A stretch of DNA of 64,000 nucleotides from JAKAXS01 sp965279065 (GCA_965279065.1 OZ257134.1:3782001-3846000); one strand, 5' to 3'; positions 37,280 to 46,390 are shown, counted from the stretch's first letter. The notes: generated from the sequence alone by a model not told the origin. Made by a program: numbers and translations.

Positions 37280-37636
37280 ATGCCGATAATCTTTTTCGTT
37301 ATCGCGATCTTTGTCGGAAGCCGGCGTCGCGCCGCGCGGGCGCTTGCGGCCGCCCCGGCCATCGTCCCCGCCACACCCCTGTCCACCGACGCCCAGTGGT
37401 CCAGGGTGACCGGCATCATATCGACGTCGATCGACCGCACCGCAGTCACTCAGCGTTATCATGCCGCGGCGGAAGACCAGCTCGACGCCGCTGCCTACGC
37501 CCTCAAGGATCTTATCAGGGAGCTGTCGGACGTCATGACCGTCCCTGCGGCCCGCTCCGGCGTCGCCTTGTATCACCTGCCGACCACCACCGGCGCCGCG
37601 GATAGCGCGCCACGCCGCCGCGCATCGGCCGCCTGA
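37280..37636 (+). CDS. hypothetical protein, 118 aa
   Basis: An ATG at 37280 with GGAAATCGG just upstream opens a frame beginning MPIIFFVIAIFVGSRRR, a short hydrophobic start that could be an anchor or signal. The middle has SRVTGIISTSIDRTAVTQRY and LDAAAYALKDLIRELSD, a well-formed helical region. I do not recognise a domain. It lies alone between two larger genes on the same strand. Confidence 0.6.
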   Translation: MPIIFFVIAIFVGSRRRAARALAAAPAIVPATPLSTDAQWSRVTGIISTSIDRTAVTQRYHAAAEDQLDAAAYALKDLIRELSDVMTVPAARSGVALYHLPTTTGAADSAPRRRASAA

Positions 37637-37702
37637 CCCGATATCCGTTTCGTGCCGGCGTCAATTGGCTTACCCTCGCAGGCCGAACCCTAGCGAGACG
37701 CG

Positions 37703-38632
37703 ATGCCCGCCAAATCTCCAGAACCGACCCCTCGCGGCGACGCGTATGCACGGCTGCCGCCGCGCGTCGCCGCCGAACTCGAGCGTGGCCTTGCGCAAGT
37801 GCTGCCGCCCGCCCTTTACCTCGTAGCCACTCCGATCGGAAATCTGTCAGACATTTCGCTGCGCGCCCTGACGGTGCTGGCGCGATCCGACGTGGTCTAC
37901 TGTGAAGATACGCGCCATAGCCGCACGCTGCTCGCCCACTACGCCATCGATACGGTCCTGAAGCCCTATCACGAGCATAACGCCAGCAGCCAGCGCGCGC
38001 ACATCCTGGAAGATCTGTCGGCGGGACGCGCCGTCGCGCTCATCTCCGACGCCGGCACCCCGCTGATTTCTGATCCAGGATTCAAGCTCGTTCGCGAAGC
38101 GGCAGCCGCGGGCCACGACATCATCGCCATCCCCGGAGCTTCCGCCTCCCTCACAGCGTTGGCGGCCGCGGGCTTGCCGACTGACGCCTTCTTTTTTGCG
38201 GGCTTTCTACCGACTCGCGACGGCTCCCGCCAATCCCGCATCAAGGAATTGAGCGCGGTCCCCGGCACCCTGGTGTTCTTCGAAGCGCCGACCCGCATTG
38301 GCGAATCCTTGCGCGATCTGGCCGCCGTCCTGGGCGATCGCCCCGCCGCCGTGGCGCGCGAACTCACCAAACTGCACGAGGAAGTCCGTCGCGGCACCCT
38401 GCCCGAGCTGGCGGAGAGCTTCGCCGAAGGTGAGGCGCGCGGCGAGATCGTCATTCTCGTGGGACCGCCCGGACCAACCGCAATCACCGACGATCTCGTC
38501 ATCGGCAAACTGCGCACCGCGCTGCAATCGATGAGCTTGCGCGATGCTGCCCGCGTCGTGTCCGAGGTTCTCGGCGTGCCCAAGGCGCGTGTCTACGAGA
38601 TTGGCCTTGCGCTCAAGGAGAGCGAAACGTGA
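37703..38632 (+). CDS. rsmI: 16S rRNA 2'-O-ribose C1402 methyltransferase RsmI
   Basis: A 309-aa SAM-dependent methyltransferase of the tetrapyrrole-methylase fold. Family segments are LYLVATPIGNLSDISLRAL near residues 37-55, the YCEDTRHSRTLL loop, LISDAGTPLISDPGFKLV around 113-130 and FFFAGFLPTRDGSRQ. The extra N-terminal 35 residues are polar. The stop overlaps the start of the YraN gene by four bases; rsmI and yraN are neighbours in many bacteria. Confidence 0.96.
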   Translation: MPAKSPEPTPRGDAYARLPPRVAAELERGLAQVLPPALYLVATPIGNLSDISLRALTVLARSDVVYCEDTRHSRTLLAHYAIDTVLKPYHEHNASSQRAHILEDLSAGRAVALISDAGTPLISDPGFKLVREAAAAGHDIIAIPGASASLTALAAAGLPTDAFFFAGFLPTRDGSRQSRIKELSAVPGTLVFFEAPTRIGESLRDLAAVLGDRPAAVARELTKLHEEVRRGTLPELAESFAEGEARGEIVILVGPPGPTAITDDLVIGKLRTALQSMSLRDAARVVSEVLGVPKARVYEIGLALKESET

Positions 38633-39003
38633 GCTCGAGCACTGGCAAGGCGAAGGCCGAGCGCCAAGCCCGCTATCGCCGCGGCCATATCTCGGAATAT
38701 GTCGCTGCCGCCCTTCTGACAGCCAAGGGTTACCGCATCCTCGCCCGCCGCTACCAATCGCCGGCCGGCGAAGTCGATCTCGTCGCCAAGCGCGGCAAGC
38801 GACTGGTCTTCGTCGAGGTCAAGCGCCGCACCAGTCTCGAGGCTTGCGAGGCCGCCATCGGCAGCACCCAGCGCCAGCGTGTCCGCCGCGCCGCCGAATG
38901 CTGGCTCGCCCGGCACCCACGCCACCGCAACTGCGACATCACCTTCGATGCCGTCTTCCTAGTTGCCGGCCGTTGGCCGCGTCATCTGCCCAACAGCCTC
39001 TAG
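38629..39003 (+). CDS. YraN family (UPF0102) putative endonuclease-like protein
   Basis: A 124-aa protein with the restriction-endonuclease-like core seen in RYRRGHISEYVAAALLTAKG, ILARRYQSPAGEVDLVAKRG and LVFVEVKRRTSLEA. The residues E in GEVDL, D, then E and K in VEVK give the PD-(D/E)xK arrangement. The biological substrate is unknown. The GTG start at 38629 overlaps rsmI, the typical partner. Confidence 0.93.
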   Translation: MSSSTGKAKAERQARYRRGHISEYVAAALLTAKGYRILARRYQSPAGEVDLVAKRGKRLVFVEVKRRTSLEACEAAIGSTQRQRVRRAAECWLARHPRHRNCDITFDAVFLVAGRWPRHLPNSL

Positions 39004-39100
39004 CCTCACCCGGTCTGAGCGGACTTGCCATTGCCCTGTGAAGTTCGCTAATGCCTCCCAGATCTCCGCAACAGCCAGATCAGTTGGAACGGACCGCACA

Positions 39101-40045
39101 ATGCCGCTGAAAATCGCCTGTCAGATGGACCCGATCGACCGCATCGACATTCGCGGCGACAGCACGTTCGCCATTCTCCTTGAGGCGCAGCGGCGCAACC
39201 ACGACATCTTCTACTACACGCCGCAGAACCTGGCTCTGCATGGTGAACGGCTACTGGCGCGCGGCCACACGCTCCGCGTTGCCGACATCGCCAGCGCGCA
39301 CTTCGAGGTGTCGCACGGGCGCACGATCGATCTGACGGAACGCGACGTCGTCCTCCTCCGCCAGGACCCGCCGTTCGACATGGCCTACATCACGACGACG
39401 CATCTTCTGGAACGCATCCACCCCAAGACGCTCGTCGTCAATGACCCCGCGCACGTGCGCAATGCACCCGAGAAGATTTTCGTCCTGGACTACCTCGATC
39501 TGATGCCACCGACGATCGTCACCCGCTCGCTCGACGATGTCCTCGCCTTCCGCGCGCAGATGAAGGATATCATCATCAAGCCGCTCTACGGCAACGGCGG
39601 CGCCAGCGTTTTTCGGCTTGGGCCGGCCGACACCAACGTCGCCTCGCTCGTCGAGCTTTTTCAGGGCGTTTTCCGTGAACCCTTTATGGTGCAGCAGTAC
39701 CGCTCGGAGGTCCGCGCCGGCGACAAGCGCATCATCTTGATCGACGGCGAGGTCGCCGGCGCTATCAATCGCGTTCCGGCTGAAGGCGAAACGCGGTCCA
39801 ACCTCCACGTCGGCGGCACGGCCAAGGCCGTCGAACTGACGGATCGGGACCGCGAGATCTGCGCCCGCCTCGCACCCGAATTGAAGCGCCGCGGCCTGTT
39901 GTTCACCGGCATCGACGTCATCGGGCCTTATCTGACCGAGATCAACGTCACCTCCCCGACCGGCATCCGCCAGGTGAAGTCGTTCGGCGGTGCTGACATC
40001 GCGGCGATGATCTGGGATGCAATCGAAAAGAAGCTGGCGGCCTAG
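39101..40045 (+). CDS. gshB: glutathione synthetase
   Basis: A 314-aa ATP-grasp enzyme that adds glycine to gamma-glutamylcysteine. It starts MPLKIACQMDPIDRIDIRGD. DPPFDMAYITTTHLLE, VNDPAHVRNAPEKIFVLDY, IIKPLYGNGGASVFRL (the ATP-grasp lysine loop) and LFTGIDVIGPYLTEINVTSP are the family segments. The ATG at 39101 is chosen by homology; the frame remains open upstream without sense. It is on the strand and in the order common for rsmI-yraN-gshB in rhizobia. Confidence 0.97.
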   Translation: MPLKIACQMDPIDRIDIRGDSTFAILLEAQRRNHDIFYYTPQNLALHGERLLARGHTLRVADIASAHFEVSHGRTIDLTERDVVLLRQDPPFDMAYITTTHLLERIHPKTLVVNDPAHVRNAPEKIFVLDYLDLMPPTIVTRSLDDVLAFRAQMKDIIIKPLYGNGGASVFRLGPADTNVASLVELFQGVFREPFMVQQYRSEVRAGDKRIILIDGEVAGAINRVPAEGETRSNLHVGGTAKAVELTDRDREICARLAPELKRRGLLFTGIDVIGPYLTEINVTSPTGIRQVKSFGGADIAAMIWDAIEKKLAA

Positions 40046-40073
40046 CCCCACGCTTTTGCGCCACCCGCGACCG

Positions 40074-40361
40074 CTACGCGAGCACCTTTTGCAAGAATGT
40101 CACCAGCGTCGCCGTCGCCAGGACGACGGCAAATGACATCTTCCACATGTCCGTGCGGATACCCGCCATCTCACTGCACAGTTCGGCTTTCAAGTCGGAC
40201 ATTTCCGAACGCAACTCAAGTCCAAGCGACTTCAGATCCTGATGGGTGGCCAGCTCTGGCAGAATCTTGTCACGCAGCGCCTCCACGTGCGCCTCCGCCT
40301 GCACCGCCGGGATACCCGCGGCGGTCAGCGCTTTCACATACCCATGTGTGTCGATTGTCAT
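40074..40361 (-). CDS. small coiled-coil protein with a C-terminal membrane anchor (DUF1640-like)
   Basis: A protein of about 95 aa from ATG 40361. It begins MTIDTHGYVKALTAAGIPAV and continues with VEALRDKILPELATHQDL. Residues about 40-70 form a heptad-type coiled coil (LELRSEMSDLKAELCSEM), and the last 20 residues are hydrophobic (MSFAVVLATATLVTFLQKVL). This matches the bacterial DUF1640/CCDC90-like group, which resembles the mitochondrial calcium uniporter regulator. Function here is unknown. Confidence 0.75.
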   Translation of the reverse strand: MTIDTHGYVKALTAAGIPAVQAEAHVEALRDKILPELATHQDLKSLGLELRSEMSDLKAELCSEMAGIRTDMWKMSFAVVLATATLVTFLQKVLA

Positions 40362-40484
40362 TCCGGACACCATGACTCGAACGCAAGCAATCTCCCATAA
40401 CCCAAACTTTATGTTCCCTTAATGTTCTTGTCAAGAGCATCCGTACACGGTATGTAGCCGAGGTATCTCTCATGAGGACCTCGA

Positions 40485-42044
40485 ATGTACGGCCAAATCT
40501 CAACACTCGCCTTCGTTGGCATCGAGGCTCGCCCGGTCGAGGTGCAGGTGCGCATTACGCCGGGGCTGACGGCATTCGCGATCGTTGGGTTGCCCGACAA
40601 GGCGGTGGCCGAAAGCCGGGAGCGTGTGCGTAGCGCCCTTCATGCCGTGGGCCTCGGCCTTCCCTACAAACACCTCACCGTCAATCTGGCTCCCGCGGAC
40701 CTGCCCAAGGAAGGCAGCCACTTCGACCTGCCCATCGTCCTCGCCTTGATGGTAGCGCTGGAAGCCGTCGCACCGGACGCGGTCGCTGGCTACGCCGCCG
40801 TGGGGGAGCTTGCCCTCGACGGTTCCATTCGCGGCATTCCCGGCGCTCTCCCCGCCGCGATCGGTGCCAACGCCATGGGCAAGGGCCTGATCTGCCCGGC
40901 CGCCGTAGGACCGGAGGCCGCCTGGGCCGGCGAGGATCTCGACATCCTCGCGCCACCCCACCTGTTGGCCCTGGTCAACCACTTCAAGGGTCTGCAAACG
41001 CTTTCGCGCCCAAAGCCCAATCTGGAGCGCTCATCCGAATCCCTGGCGGATCTAAGAGACGTGCGTGGCCAGGAAAGCGCCAAGCGCGCCTTGGAGGTCG
41101 CAGCGGCTGGCGGTCACAACCTGCTCATGATCGGCCCGCCCGGTTCCGGCAAATCGATGCTCGCAGCCCGCCTCCCCTCGATCCTTCCGCCGCTTGCCCC
41201 GGAGGAGATGCTCGAGGTCTCGATGGTGCATTCTCTCGCCGGCGAACTGATGGGCGGAAGGCTCGCTGCCGCACGGCCATTCCGCGCCCCGCATCATTCC
41301 GCCAGCATGCCCTCGCTCGTCGGCGGCGGCTCAAGGCCGAAACCCGGTGAGGTCAGCCTCGCGCATCTCGGTGTCCTGTTTCTCGATGAGCTGCCGGAAT
41401 TCCAGCCCAACGTTCTCGACGCTTTGCGCCAGCCGCTCGAAAGCGGCGAAGTCGTCATCGCGCGCGCCAACCATCGCATTGCCTATCCGGCACGCGTGCA
41501 GCTGGTTGCGGCCATGAACCCGTGCAAGTGCGGCGGCGCCAGCCCTGGCCAATCGTGCCGCCGAGGGCCCCGCTGCGCGGACGACTACCAGGCACGTATT
41601 TCCGGTCCGCTGCTCGATCGCATCGATCTTCAGATCGAGATGCCGGCCGTATCCGCCGCCGACCTCACCTTGCCGGCGGCCAGGGAAGGCAGCGCCGAGG
41701 TTCGTGCCCGTGTCATCGCCGCTCGCGACCGCCAACAGCAGCGGTTTGCGTCCCAGCGAGGTTCGCCCACACTAACCGGCTTGCAGTCATTCAGAACGGT
41801 CCGCACCAACGCCGATTGTTCCGGCCAACTGCTGGACCGCATCGCCACCCCGGACGACGCCGGCCTGGCGCTGTTGCGCCGAGCCGCCGACACCCTGAAC
41901 CTCTCCGCGCGCGGTTTTCATCGCACCCTGCGTGTTGCCCGCACGCTGGCCGATCTCGACGGTGCCGACGGCGTTGGCCGCATCCACGTCGCCGAAGCCC
42001 TCAGCTATCGCGGGGAGACCTTGCGGCAATCCAACGCCGCCTAG
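40485..42044 (+). CDS. comM: YifB/ComM family Mg-chelatase-like AAA+ ATPase
   Basis: A 519-aa protein with a Lon-protease-like N-terminal fold (VGIEARPVEVQVRITPGLTA), a central AAA+ core with Walker A GPPGSGKSM near residue 217, the Walker B region VLFLDELPEF, and a zinc-finger segment with four cysteines (NPCKCGGASPGQSCRRGPRC). The C-terminal YifB domain has RGFHRTLRVARTLADLDG. In Vibrio, ComM is a branch-migration helicase used in natural transformation; in non-competent bacteria the role is open. Convergent with folD. Confidence 0.95.
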   Translation: MYGQISTLAFVGIEARPVEVQVRITPGLTAFAIVGLPDKAVAESRERVRSALHAVGLGLPYKHLTVNLAPADLPKEGSHFDLPIVLALMVALEAVAPDAVAGYAAVGELALDGSIRGIPGALPAAIGANAMGKGLICPAAVGPEAAWAGEDLDILAPPHLLALVNHFKGLQTLSRPKPNLERSSESLADLRDVRGQESAKRALEVAAAGGHNLLMIGPPGSGKSMLAARLPSILPPLAPEEMLEVSMVHSLAGELMGGRLAAARPFRAPHHSASMPSLVGGGSRPKPGEVSLAHLGVLFLDELPEFQPNVLDALRQPLESGEVVIARANHRIAYPARVQLVAAMNPCKCGGASPGQSCRRGPRCADDYQARISGPLLDRIDLQIEMPAVSAADLTLPAAREGSAEVRARVIAARDRQQQRFASQRGSPTLTGLQSFRTVRTNADCSGQLLDRIATPDDAGLALLRRAADTLNLSARGFHRTLRVARTLADLDGADGVGRIHVAEALSYRGETLRQSNAA

Positions 42045-42143
42045 CCGCGCGAGCGGCAAAGAGAAAAGCGGGCGGGCTTACGCCACCCGCCGACAGAATC
42101 GTCCCGGTCGTGCAGTACAGCGCCGCAACGCCTGAGCTGCAAC

Positions 42144-43022
42144 CTAGTCCGTGATGCCGTGCTGCATCTTGGTGGCATCCACCGTATTCTGCAGCAGGCA
42201 GGCGATTGTCATCGGCCCAACGCCACCTGGCACCGGCGTGATCGCACCCGCGACCTTGGCGCACTCGGCATAGTCGACGTCGCCGACCAGCTTGCCCTTG
42301 CCGTCCGGTTTGGTGATGCGGTTGATGCCGACGTCGATCACAATTGCGCCCGGCTTGATCCAGTCGCCCTTGATCATTTCCGGCCGGCCCACGGCCGCAA
42401 CCACCAGATCGGCCTGCCGAACCACCGCCGGCAGGTCCTTCGTGCGCGAGTGCGCCACGGTCACGGTGCAATCTTCCTGCAGCAGCAGCTGCAGCATCGG
42501 CTTGCCGACAATGTTGGAACGGCCAACGACCACGGCGTTGAGGCCCTTCAGCGACGGCAGGACGCTCTTGGCGAGAATGACGGAACCGCGCGGCGTGCAT
42601 GGAACGAGCGAACGCTCGCCGATGCCGAGTCGGCCAACATTGACCGGGTGGAAACCGTCGACGTCCTTGTCCGGGTCGATGGAGTTCAGAACCTTGGTGG
42701 AATTGATGTGCTTGGGCAGCGGCAGCTGGACCAGAATGCCGTTGACCGCCTTGTCCTTGTTCAGCTTGTCGACCAGTGCCAGAACGTCGGCTTCGGGCGT
42801 GTCCTCCGACAACTTGTGTTCCCACGAATTCATGCCGCACTCGACGGTCTGCGCCGCTTTGTTGCGCACATAGACCTTGCTGGCCGGGTCCTCGCCGACG
42901 AGCACGACGGCCAGGCCGGGCGTCAGCCCGTGGCTCGCCTGCAGGCGCTTCACTTCCGCGGCAACGTCGGCACGAACCTTCGCGGCAATTTCCTTGCCGT
43001 CGATAACACGGGTCTCAGACAT
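42144..43022 (-). CDS. folD: bifunctional methylenetetrahydrofolate dehydrogenase/cyclohydrolase
   Basis: A 292-aa one-carbon enzyme interconverting methylene- and formyl-tetrahydrofolate with NADP. The catalytic segment PASKVYVRNKAAQTVECGM (with Y and K), NGILVQLPLPKHI, KDVDGFHPVNVGRL, PCTPRGSVIL and VVVGRSNIVGKPM are all in order, ending with PVPGGVGPMTIACL. Typical length. It is followed upstream on the strand by the DUF167 and YggT genes, an order common in alphaproteobacteria. Confidence 0.98.
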   Translation of the reverse strand: MSETRVIDGKEIAAKVRADVAAEVKRLQASHGLTPGLAVVLVGEDPASKVYVRNKAAQTVECGMNSWEHKLSEDTPEADVLALVDKLNKDKAVNGILVQLPLPKHINSTKVLNSIDPDKDVDGFHPVNVGRLGIGERSLVPCTPRGSVILAKSVLPSLKGLNAVVVGRSNIVGKPMLQLLLQEDCTVTVAHSRTKDLPAVVRQADLVVAAVGRPEMIKGDWIKPGAIVIDVGINRITKPDGKGKLVGDVDYAECAKVAGAITPVPGGVGPMTIACLLQNTVDATKMQHGITD

Positions 43023-43044
43023 CGACTTTCTCCTCCCAGTCTTC

Positions 43045-43458
43045 TCATTTTTGAGCCGGTGACGGCTTAACCTTCGCTGCGATCAGACCCGCCAAGCGGT
43101 TCGCATCGCCATCGATCGTGAGCGACTTGACCCGCCCCTTGCCCCCTGCGGTGAGCCGGACCGCACTCTGCGGCACGTTGAGCCAACCGGCCACAAGCCG
43201 GGCAAGCGCGGCATTGGCTTCGCCGTCCGACGGCAGCGCCCTTACGCGCATCGAGATTGCGGGGCCGTCCGCAGTCGGCGTGATTTCGCCCACAGCATCT
43301 AGAGAAGATTTCGGCGTAAGACGCACCCGCACGATGACGCACCCGTCCGCTACCCTGTAGGGTAGCTCCGGACCCTCCGCGGTCCGGCGGGGTGCCGCCG
43401 CATCAAGCGCCGCCAAGGAAGAGCTTTGCCAGGTTCGGTAGAATAACGCTTTGAACAA
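43045..43458 (-). CDS. DUF167 (YggU) family protein
   Basis: A small alpha-beta protein of about 100-137 aa. The family core is VADGCVIVRVRLTPKSSLDA followed by DGEANAALARLVAGWLN and VRLTAGGKGRVKSLTIDGD. The function is unknown. The exact start is unclear: ATG 43458 lies inside the yggT gene, giving a 56-base overlap, and TTG 43416 is a shorter alternative. The pairing of a YggT and a DUF167 gene is common. Confidence 0.85.
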   Translation of the reverse strand: MFKALFYRTWQSSSLAALDAAAPRRTAEGPELPYRVADGCVIVRVRLTPKSSLDAVGEITPTADGPAISMRVRALPSDGEANAALARLVAGWLNVPQSAVRLTAGGKGRVKSLTIDGDANRLAGLIAAKVKPSPAQK

Positions 43459-43702
43459 ACATCAAAAGCAGGATCAGGACCAACGGCGAGAAGTCGATTC
43501 CGCCGGTATCGGGCAGGAAGCGACGGATGGGCCGCAGGACCGGTTCAGTCACCGCATTTAATCCGCCGTAGATACTGCGGACGACCGGATTGTACGGATT
43601 GACCACGTTGAAGGCCATCAGCACGCTTAGCAGCGCGGCTCCGATGATGATGTAGATGTACAGCGTGATGAGATAGCTGATGAAACCGAGCAGCTCGATC
43701 AT
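43403..43702 (-). CDS. YggT family membrane protein
   Basis: A 99-aa membrane protein with two hydrophobic regions: residues 5-30 (FISYLITLYIYIIIGAALLS) and 70-92 (FSPLVLILLLMFVQSVILP). The signature NPYNPVVRSIYGGLNAVTEP and LRPIRRFLPDTGGIDFSPL between them is typical of YggT. Members have been linked to membrane fission or osmotic tolerance, without firm evidence. It precedes DUF167 and folD on the strand. Confidence 0.92.
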   Translation of the reverse strand: MIELLGFISYLITLYIYIIIGAALLSVLMAFNVVNPYNPVVRSIYGGLNAVTEPVLRPIRRFLPDTGGIDFSPLVLILLLMFVQSVILPNLAKLFLGGA

Positions 43703-43834
43703 GAAGGATATGCCTCACCGATGTCCGAGCGAGAGCAATACCGGCCCAATCGCAGCCGGGCAAGCCGCGTCTCGGCCTTCTCTGCCCGTTTCTTGACATC
43801 GCTCCCGCCGCATCCCTAAATGCGGCACCTTTCC

Positions 43835-43910
43835 GGGGCCGTAGCTCAGATGGGAGAGCGCTGCAATCGCACTGCAGAGGTCAGGGGTTCGATTCCCCTC
43901 GGCTCCACCA
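43835..43910 (+). tRNA. tRNA-Ala (anticodon CGC)
   Basis: The 76 bases fold as a full cloverleaf: acceptor GGGGCCG with CGGCTCC, a D-arm with GCTC...GAGC, anticodon stem CTGCA/TGCAG with loop ATCGCAC, and T-arm AGGGGTTCGATTCCCCT. The anticodon at positions 34-36 is CGC, which reads GCG alanine codons. CCA is encoded. It borders the catabolic cluster that begins at 44598. Confidence 0.96.
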
Positions 43911-44072
43911 ACGTCATCGCCTCGATCGAGGTGAAACGCAGCCGTACCGCCACCTTTCAACACGTACCGTTGCCTCCAGGAGCGAGAGACCGGACCCCCC
44001 GGGGACAATTGGACGTTGCCTCTAGCTTCTTCAGCCAGACGCGCCCAGATCTGGGACACCGGATTGATTATC

Positions 44073-44093
44073 GGTGCCAATGGACACTATTGA
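44073..44093 (+). promoter_or_regulatory. operator-like motif, copy A
   Basis: The site fits GTGCCAAYSGACACYATTGA preceded by G. The core GTGCC-AATG-GACAC is a near-palindrome. It lies 504 bases upstream of the permease start. Confidence 0.6.
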
Positions 44094-44392
44094 GCCGAAA
44101 CAACTCGCGGGTAACTCTGTGCGTCTTGGGGATCCGCTCACAACCGCACCTCCTGAGCGAGCCCTCGAGAGTCTACCCAACCTGTTGTCATCCTAGCGCG
44201 ACGAGCCGGAGCGGATCATCTGCTCCGGCTCAAGTCGTGCTCGTCTCAGCCCTGTCTGGTGCTGCGCTCGCCAACGCCGGGCCGCTAAGACTCCGCATCC
44301 TGGGTTGCTCCTTAGCCATTGCGATGACGGGGAGCGCTACCACCAATTTCACCTCTCCACCTGGCAAGCGGATCGCCGTTGCAGGCACGACT

Positions 44393-44413
44393 AGTGCCAA
44401 CCGACACCATTGA
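44393..44413 (+). promoter_or_regulatory. operator-like motif, copy B
   Basis: This copy reads AGTGCCAACCGACACC then ATTGA. It is in the same orientation as copy A, 320 bases further on, and ends 184 bases before the permease ATG. Confidence 0.65.
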
Positions 44414-44597
44414 GGCCGATTAGGCCACTGCTACGCTGCAATGTGTCACGGCAATCGATCTACGTGCTCTCGCGAGCAAGTAGTCCGATCCCATAGCTAC
44501 CTAAGTCGAACTCAGCAGCACAGTCCCCAAAGTCGGTATGCGCGAGCCCTTGATGGTGATCGCGTTCGCGATGCCGACAGGGGCGGGGAGCAATTTA

Positions 44598-46280
44598 ATG
44601 GTTGCAGTAACGGACTCCACACCAGGTGAACGATCAGAAATGCATCGAGCCATCTCGTGGAAGGGGGCATTCTGGGTCGCCAGTGGCGCGCCGGCATTCG
44701 TCCTCTTCTCCATGGGTGGTATTGCAGCGACGATCGGCGAACTCGCCATCATCGTCTGGGCAATCTCGATGACGATGGGTTTCATCCAATCGTTCACTTA
44801 TGCCGAGATCGCCGGCCTCTATCCCAACAAGTCCGGAGGCGCATCGGTTTACGGCGCCTCCGCGTGGCTACGCTATAGCAAGCTGGTCGCTCCGCTATCC
44901 GTCTGGTGCAACTGGGTTGCTTGGACGTCCGTGCTCTCGCTCGGATCGTCCTTGGCCGCCGCCTACATCCTGAACATGTTCTTTCCTATCCCAGGCGCGG
45001 AATCGCCCGAGGTGCAGGCCTGGCTATCGTCCAACGCAGCCTCACTTGCCGGACAAAGCACCGAACAGCAGGTGCAAGCAGCAATCGCGGCGCTCACACC
45101 ACACGTGCGCGAGTGGACGTTGTTGTCGGGCCATGTCGGTCCCGCAAGCTTCTCGCTGAACGTACCGTTCTTCATTGGCGCCGTATTGATGCTGATCGTG
45201 TTCATGATTCAGCACCGTGGCATCCACAGCACCGCCAGCGTGCAGCGCTATGTCGGCCTCGCCGTGATTATACCTCTCGCCATCGTCAGCATCGTCCCCA
45301 TCCTTTTAGGCAAGGTCGACATCAACAACTTCTTCCCGATGGTGCCGAATACGGGCAGCTGGGACCTCGCGGGCTGGACACTGTTCCTGGGCGCGTTGTT
45401 CATGGCGGGCTGGTCTACCTACGGTTTTGAGACCGCCGTTTGTTACACCCGCGAGTTCCGTGACCCGGCGCGGGATACCTTCAAAGCCATCCTTTACGCG
45501 GGCCTTCTGTGTTTCGCGCTCTATATCCTTGTGCCCTTCACGTTCCAGGGCGTTCTCGGAAAGCAACTCGCGACCGATACGACAATCGGCGACGGCACCG
45601 GCGTGGCACGCGCACTCGCGTTCATGGTTGGCGGAGGACCTATCATCCTCCACGCCCTGATCGTGATGATCATCTTCGCTGTGCTTCTAGCCATCATGAC
45701 CTCGATGGCAGGCTCGTCACGCACCCTCTACCAGGGCTCGGTTGACGGCTGGTTGCCGCGCTATCTCGGCCACCTCAACCACAACGGCGTTCCAACCCGC
45801 GCGATGTGGACAGACCTGGTCTTCAATCTCTTCATTCTCGCCATCGCGGTCTCCGATACGACGAGCTTCTACTTCCTGCTGGCCGTGTCGAACTGTTGTT
45901 ACATCATCTTCAACTTCCTCAATCTGAATGCCGGCTGGATCCACCGTATCGACCAGCCCAACCGTCCACGACCATACCGTGCGCCCACGATCATCATCGC
46001 GGCAGGCACGATTCTCTCGTTCGTGAATGCGGCATTGATGGGCATCGGCGCAAAACTCTGGCATCCGCTCGCGCTTTGGGCAGGCCTTGGTACGGCGTTG
46101 ATGATCATCCCCGTATTCTGGTTCAGGCACTACATCCAGGACAAGGGCGTGTTTCCCGCACATGACGACGGTTCGGCCGACGAGTCGGCGGGCGTCAAGC
46201 GCGCCGGCATCCTGCCGTACCTCGCCCTCGCGGGCGGTTTCGGCCTCGTGCTGATCTGCAATTACATCTTCATCAAATGA
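44598..46280 (+). CDS. APC family amine/amino acid permease
   Basis: A 560-aa transporter with about 12 membrane spans. The glycine-rich first helix is MGGIAATIGELAIIVWAIS and the consensus-type YAEIAGLYPNKSGGASVYG follows near residues 72-90, a hallmark of amino acid-polyamine-organocation carriers. TGSWDLAGWTLFLGALFMAG and GFETAVCYTREFRDPARD are further APC segments. I start at ATG 44598, with GGGGAG nine bases upstream. It precedes a Rieske oxygenase of the quaternary-amine type, so it probably imports that substrate, such as a betaine or methylated amino acid; this is an inference. Confidence 0.9.
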   Translation: MVAVTDSTPGERSEMHRAISWKGAFWVASGAPAFVLFSMGGIAATIGELAIIVWAISMTMGFIQSFTYAEIAGLYPNKSGGASVYGASAWLRYSKLVAPLSVWCNWVAWTSVLSLGSSLAAAYILNMFFPIPGAESPEVQAWLSSNAASLAGQSTEQQVQAAIAALTPHVREWTLLSGHVGPASFSLNVPFFIGAVLMLIVFMIQHRGIHSTASVQRYVGLAVIIPLAIVSIVPILLGKVDINNFFPMVPNTGSWDLAGWTLFLGALFMAGWSTYGFETAVCYTREFRDPARDTFKAILYAGLLCFALYILVPFTFQGVLGKQLATDTTIGDGTGVARALAFMVGGGPIILHALIVMIIFAVLLAIMTSMAGSSRTLYQGSVDGWLPRYLGHLNHNGVPTRAMWTDLVFNLFILAIAVSDTTSFYFLLAVSNCCYIIFNFLNLNAGWIHRIDQPNRPRPYRAPTIIIAAGTILSFVNAALMGIGAKLWHPLALWAGLGTALMIIPVFWFRHYIQDKGVFPAHDDGSADESAGVKRAGILPYLALAGGFGLVLICNYIFIK

Positions 46281-46285
46281 CCGTT

Positions 46286-46306
46286 GGTGCCAACGAGCAC
46301 CATTGA
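46286..46306 (+). promoter_or_regulatory. operator-like motif, copy C
   Basis: The copy reads GGTGCCAACGAGCACC then ATTGA. It starts six bases after the permease stop and ends 84 bases before the oxygenase ATG, so it is well placed to control the oxygenase gene. Confidence 0.65.
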
Positions 46307-46313
46307 AACTGGA

Positions 46314-46365
46314 ACACCGCTCCGCACAATTGACGTCAAGCCACGTACTGGTCGCGGAGCGGTGT
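46314..46365. other. twelve-base inverted repeat in the oxygenase leader
   Basis: ACACCGCTCCGC (46314-46325) pairs perfectly with GCGGAGCGGTGT (46354-46365) around 28 bases. No T-run follows. It could protect the mRNA, end permease transcription weakly, or be a second protein-binding site next to copy C. Confidence 0.6.
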
Positions 46366-46390
46366 CCTCCAACTCGGGAAAAGGAACAAT

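Larger units (their letters stand above)
43911..44597 (+). other. long non-coding interval with regulatory sites
   Basis: These 687 bases hold no supportable gene. They contain two copies of the 21-bp operator-like motif (44073-44093 and 44393-44413) and a perfect ten-base hairpin at 44203-44212 with 44222-44231. No integrase or tRNA 3'-end repeat was found. Confidence 0.6.
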
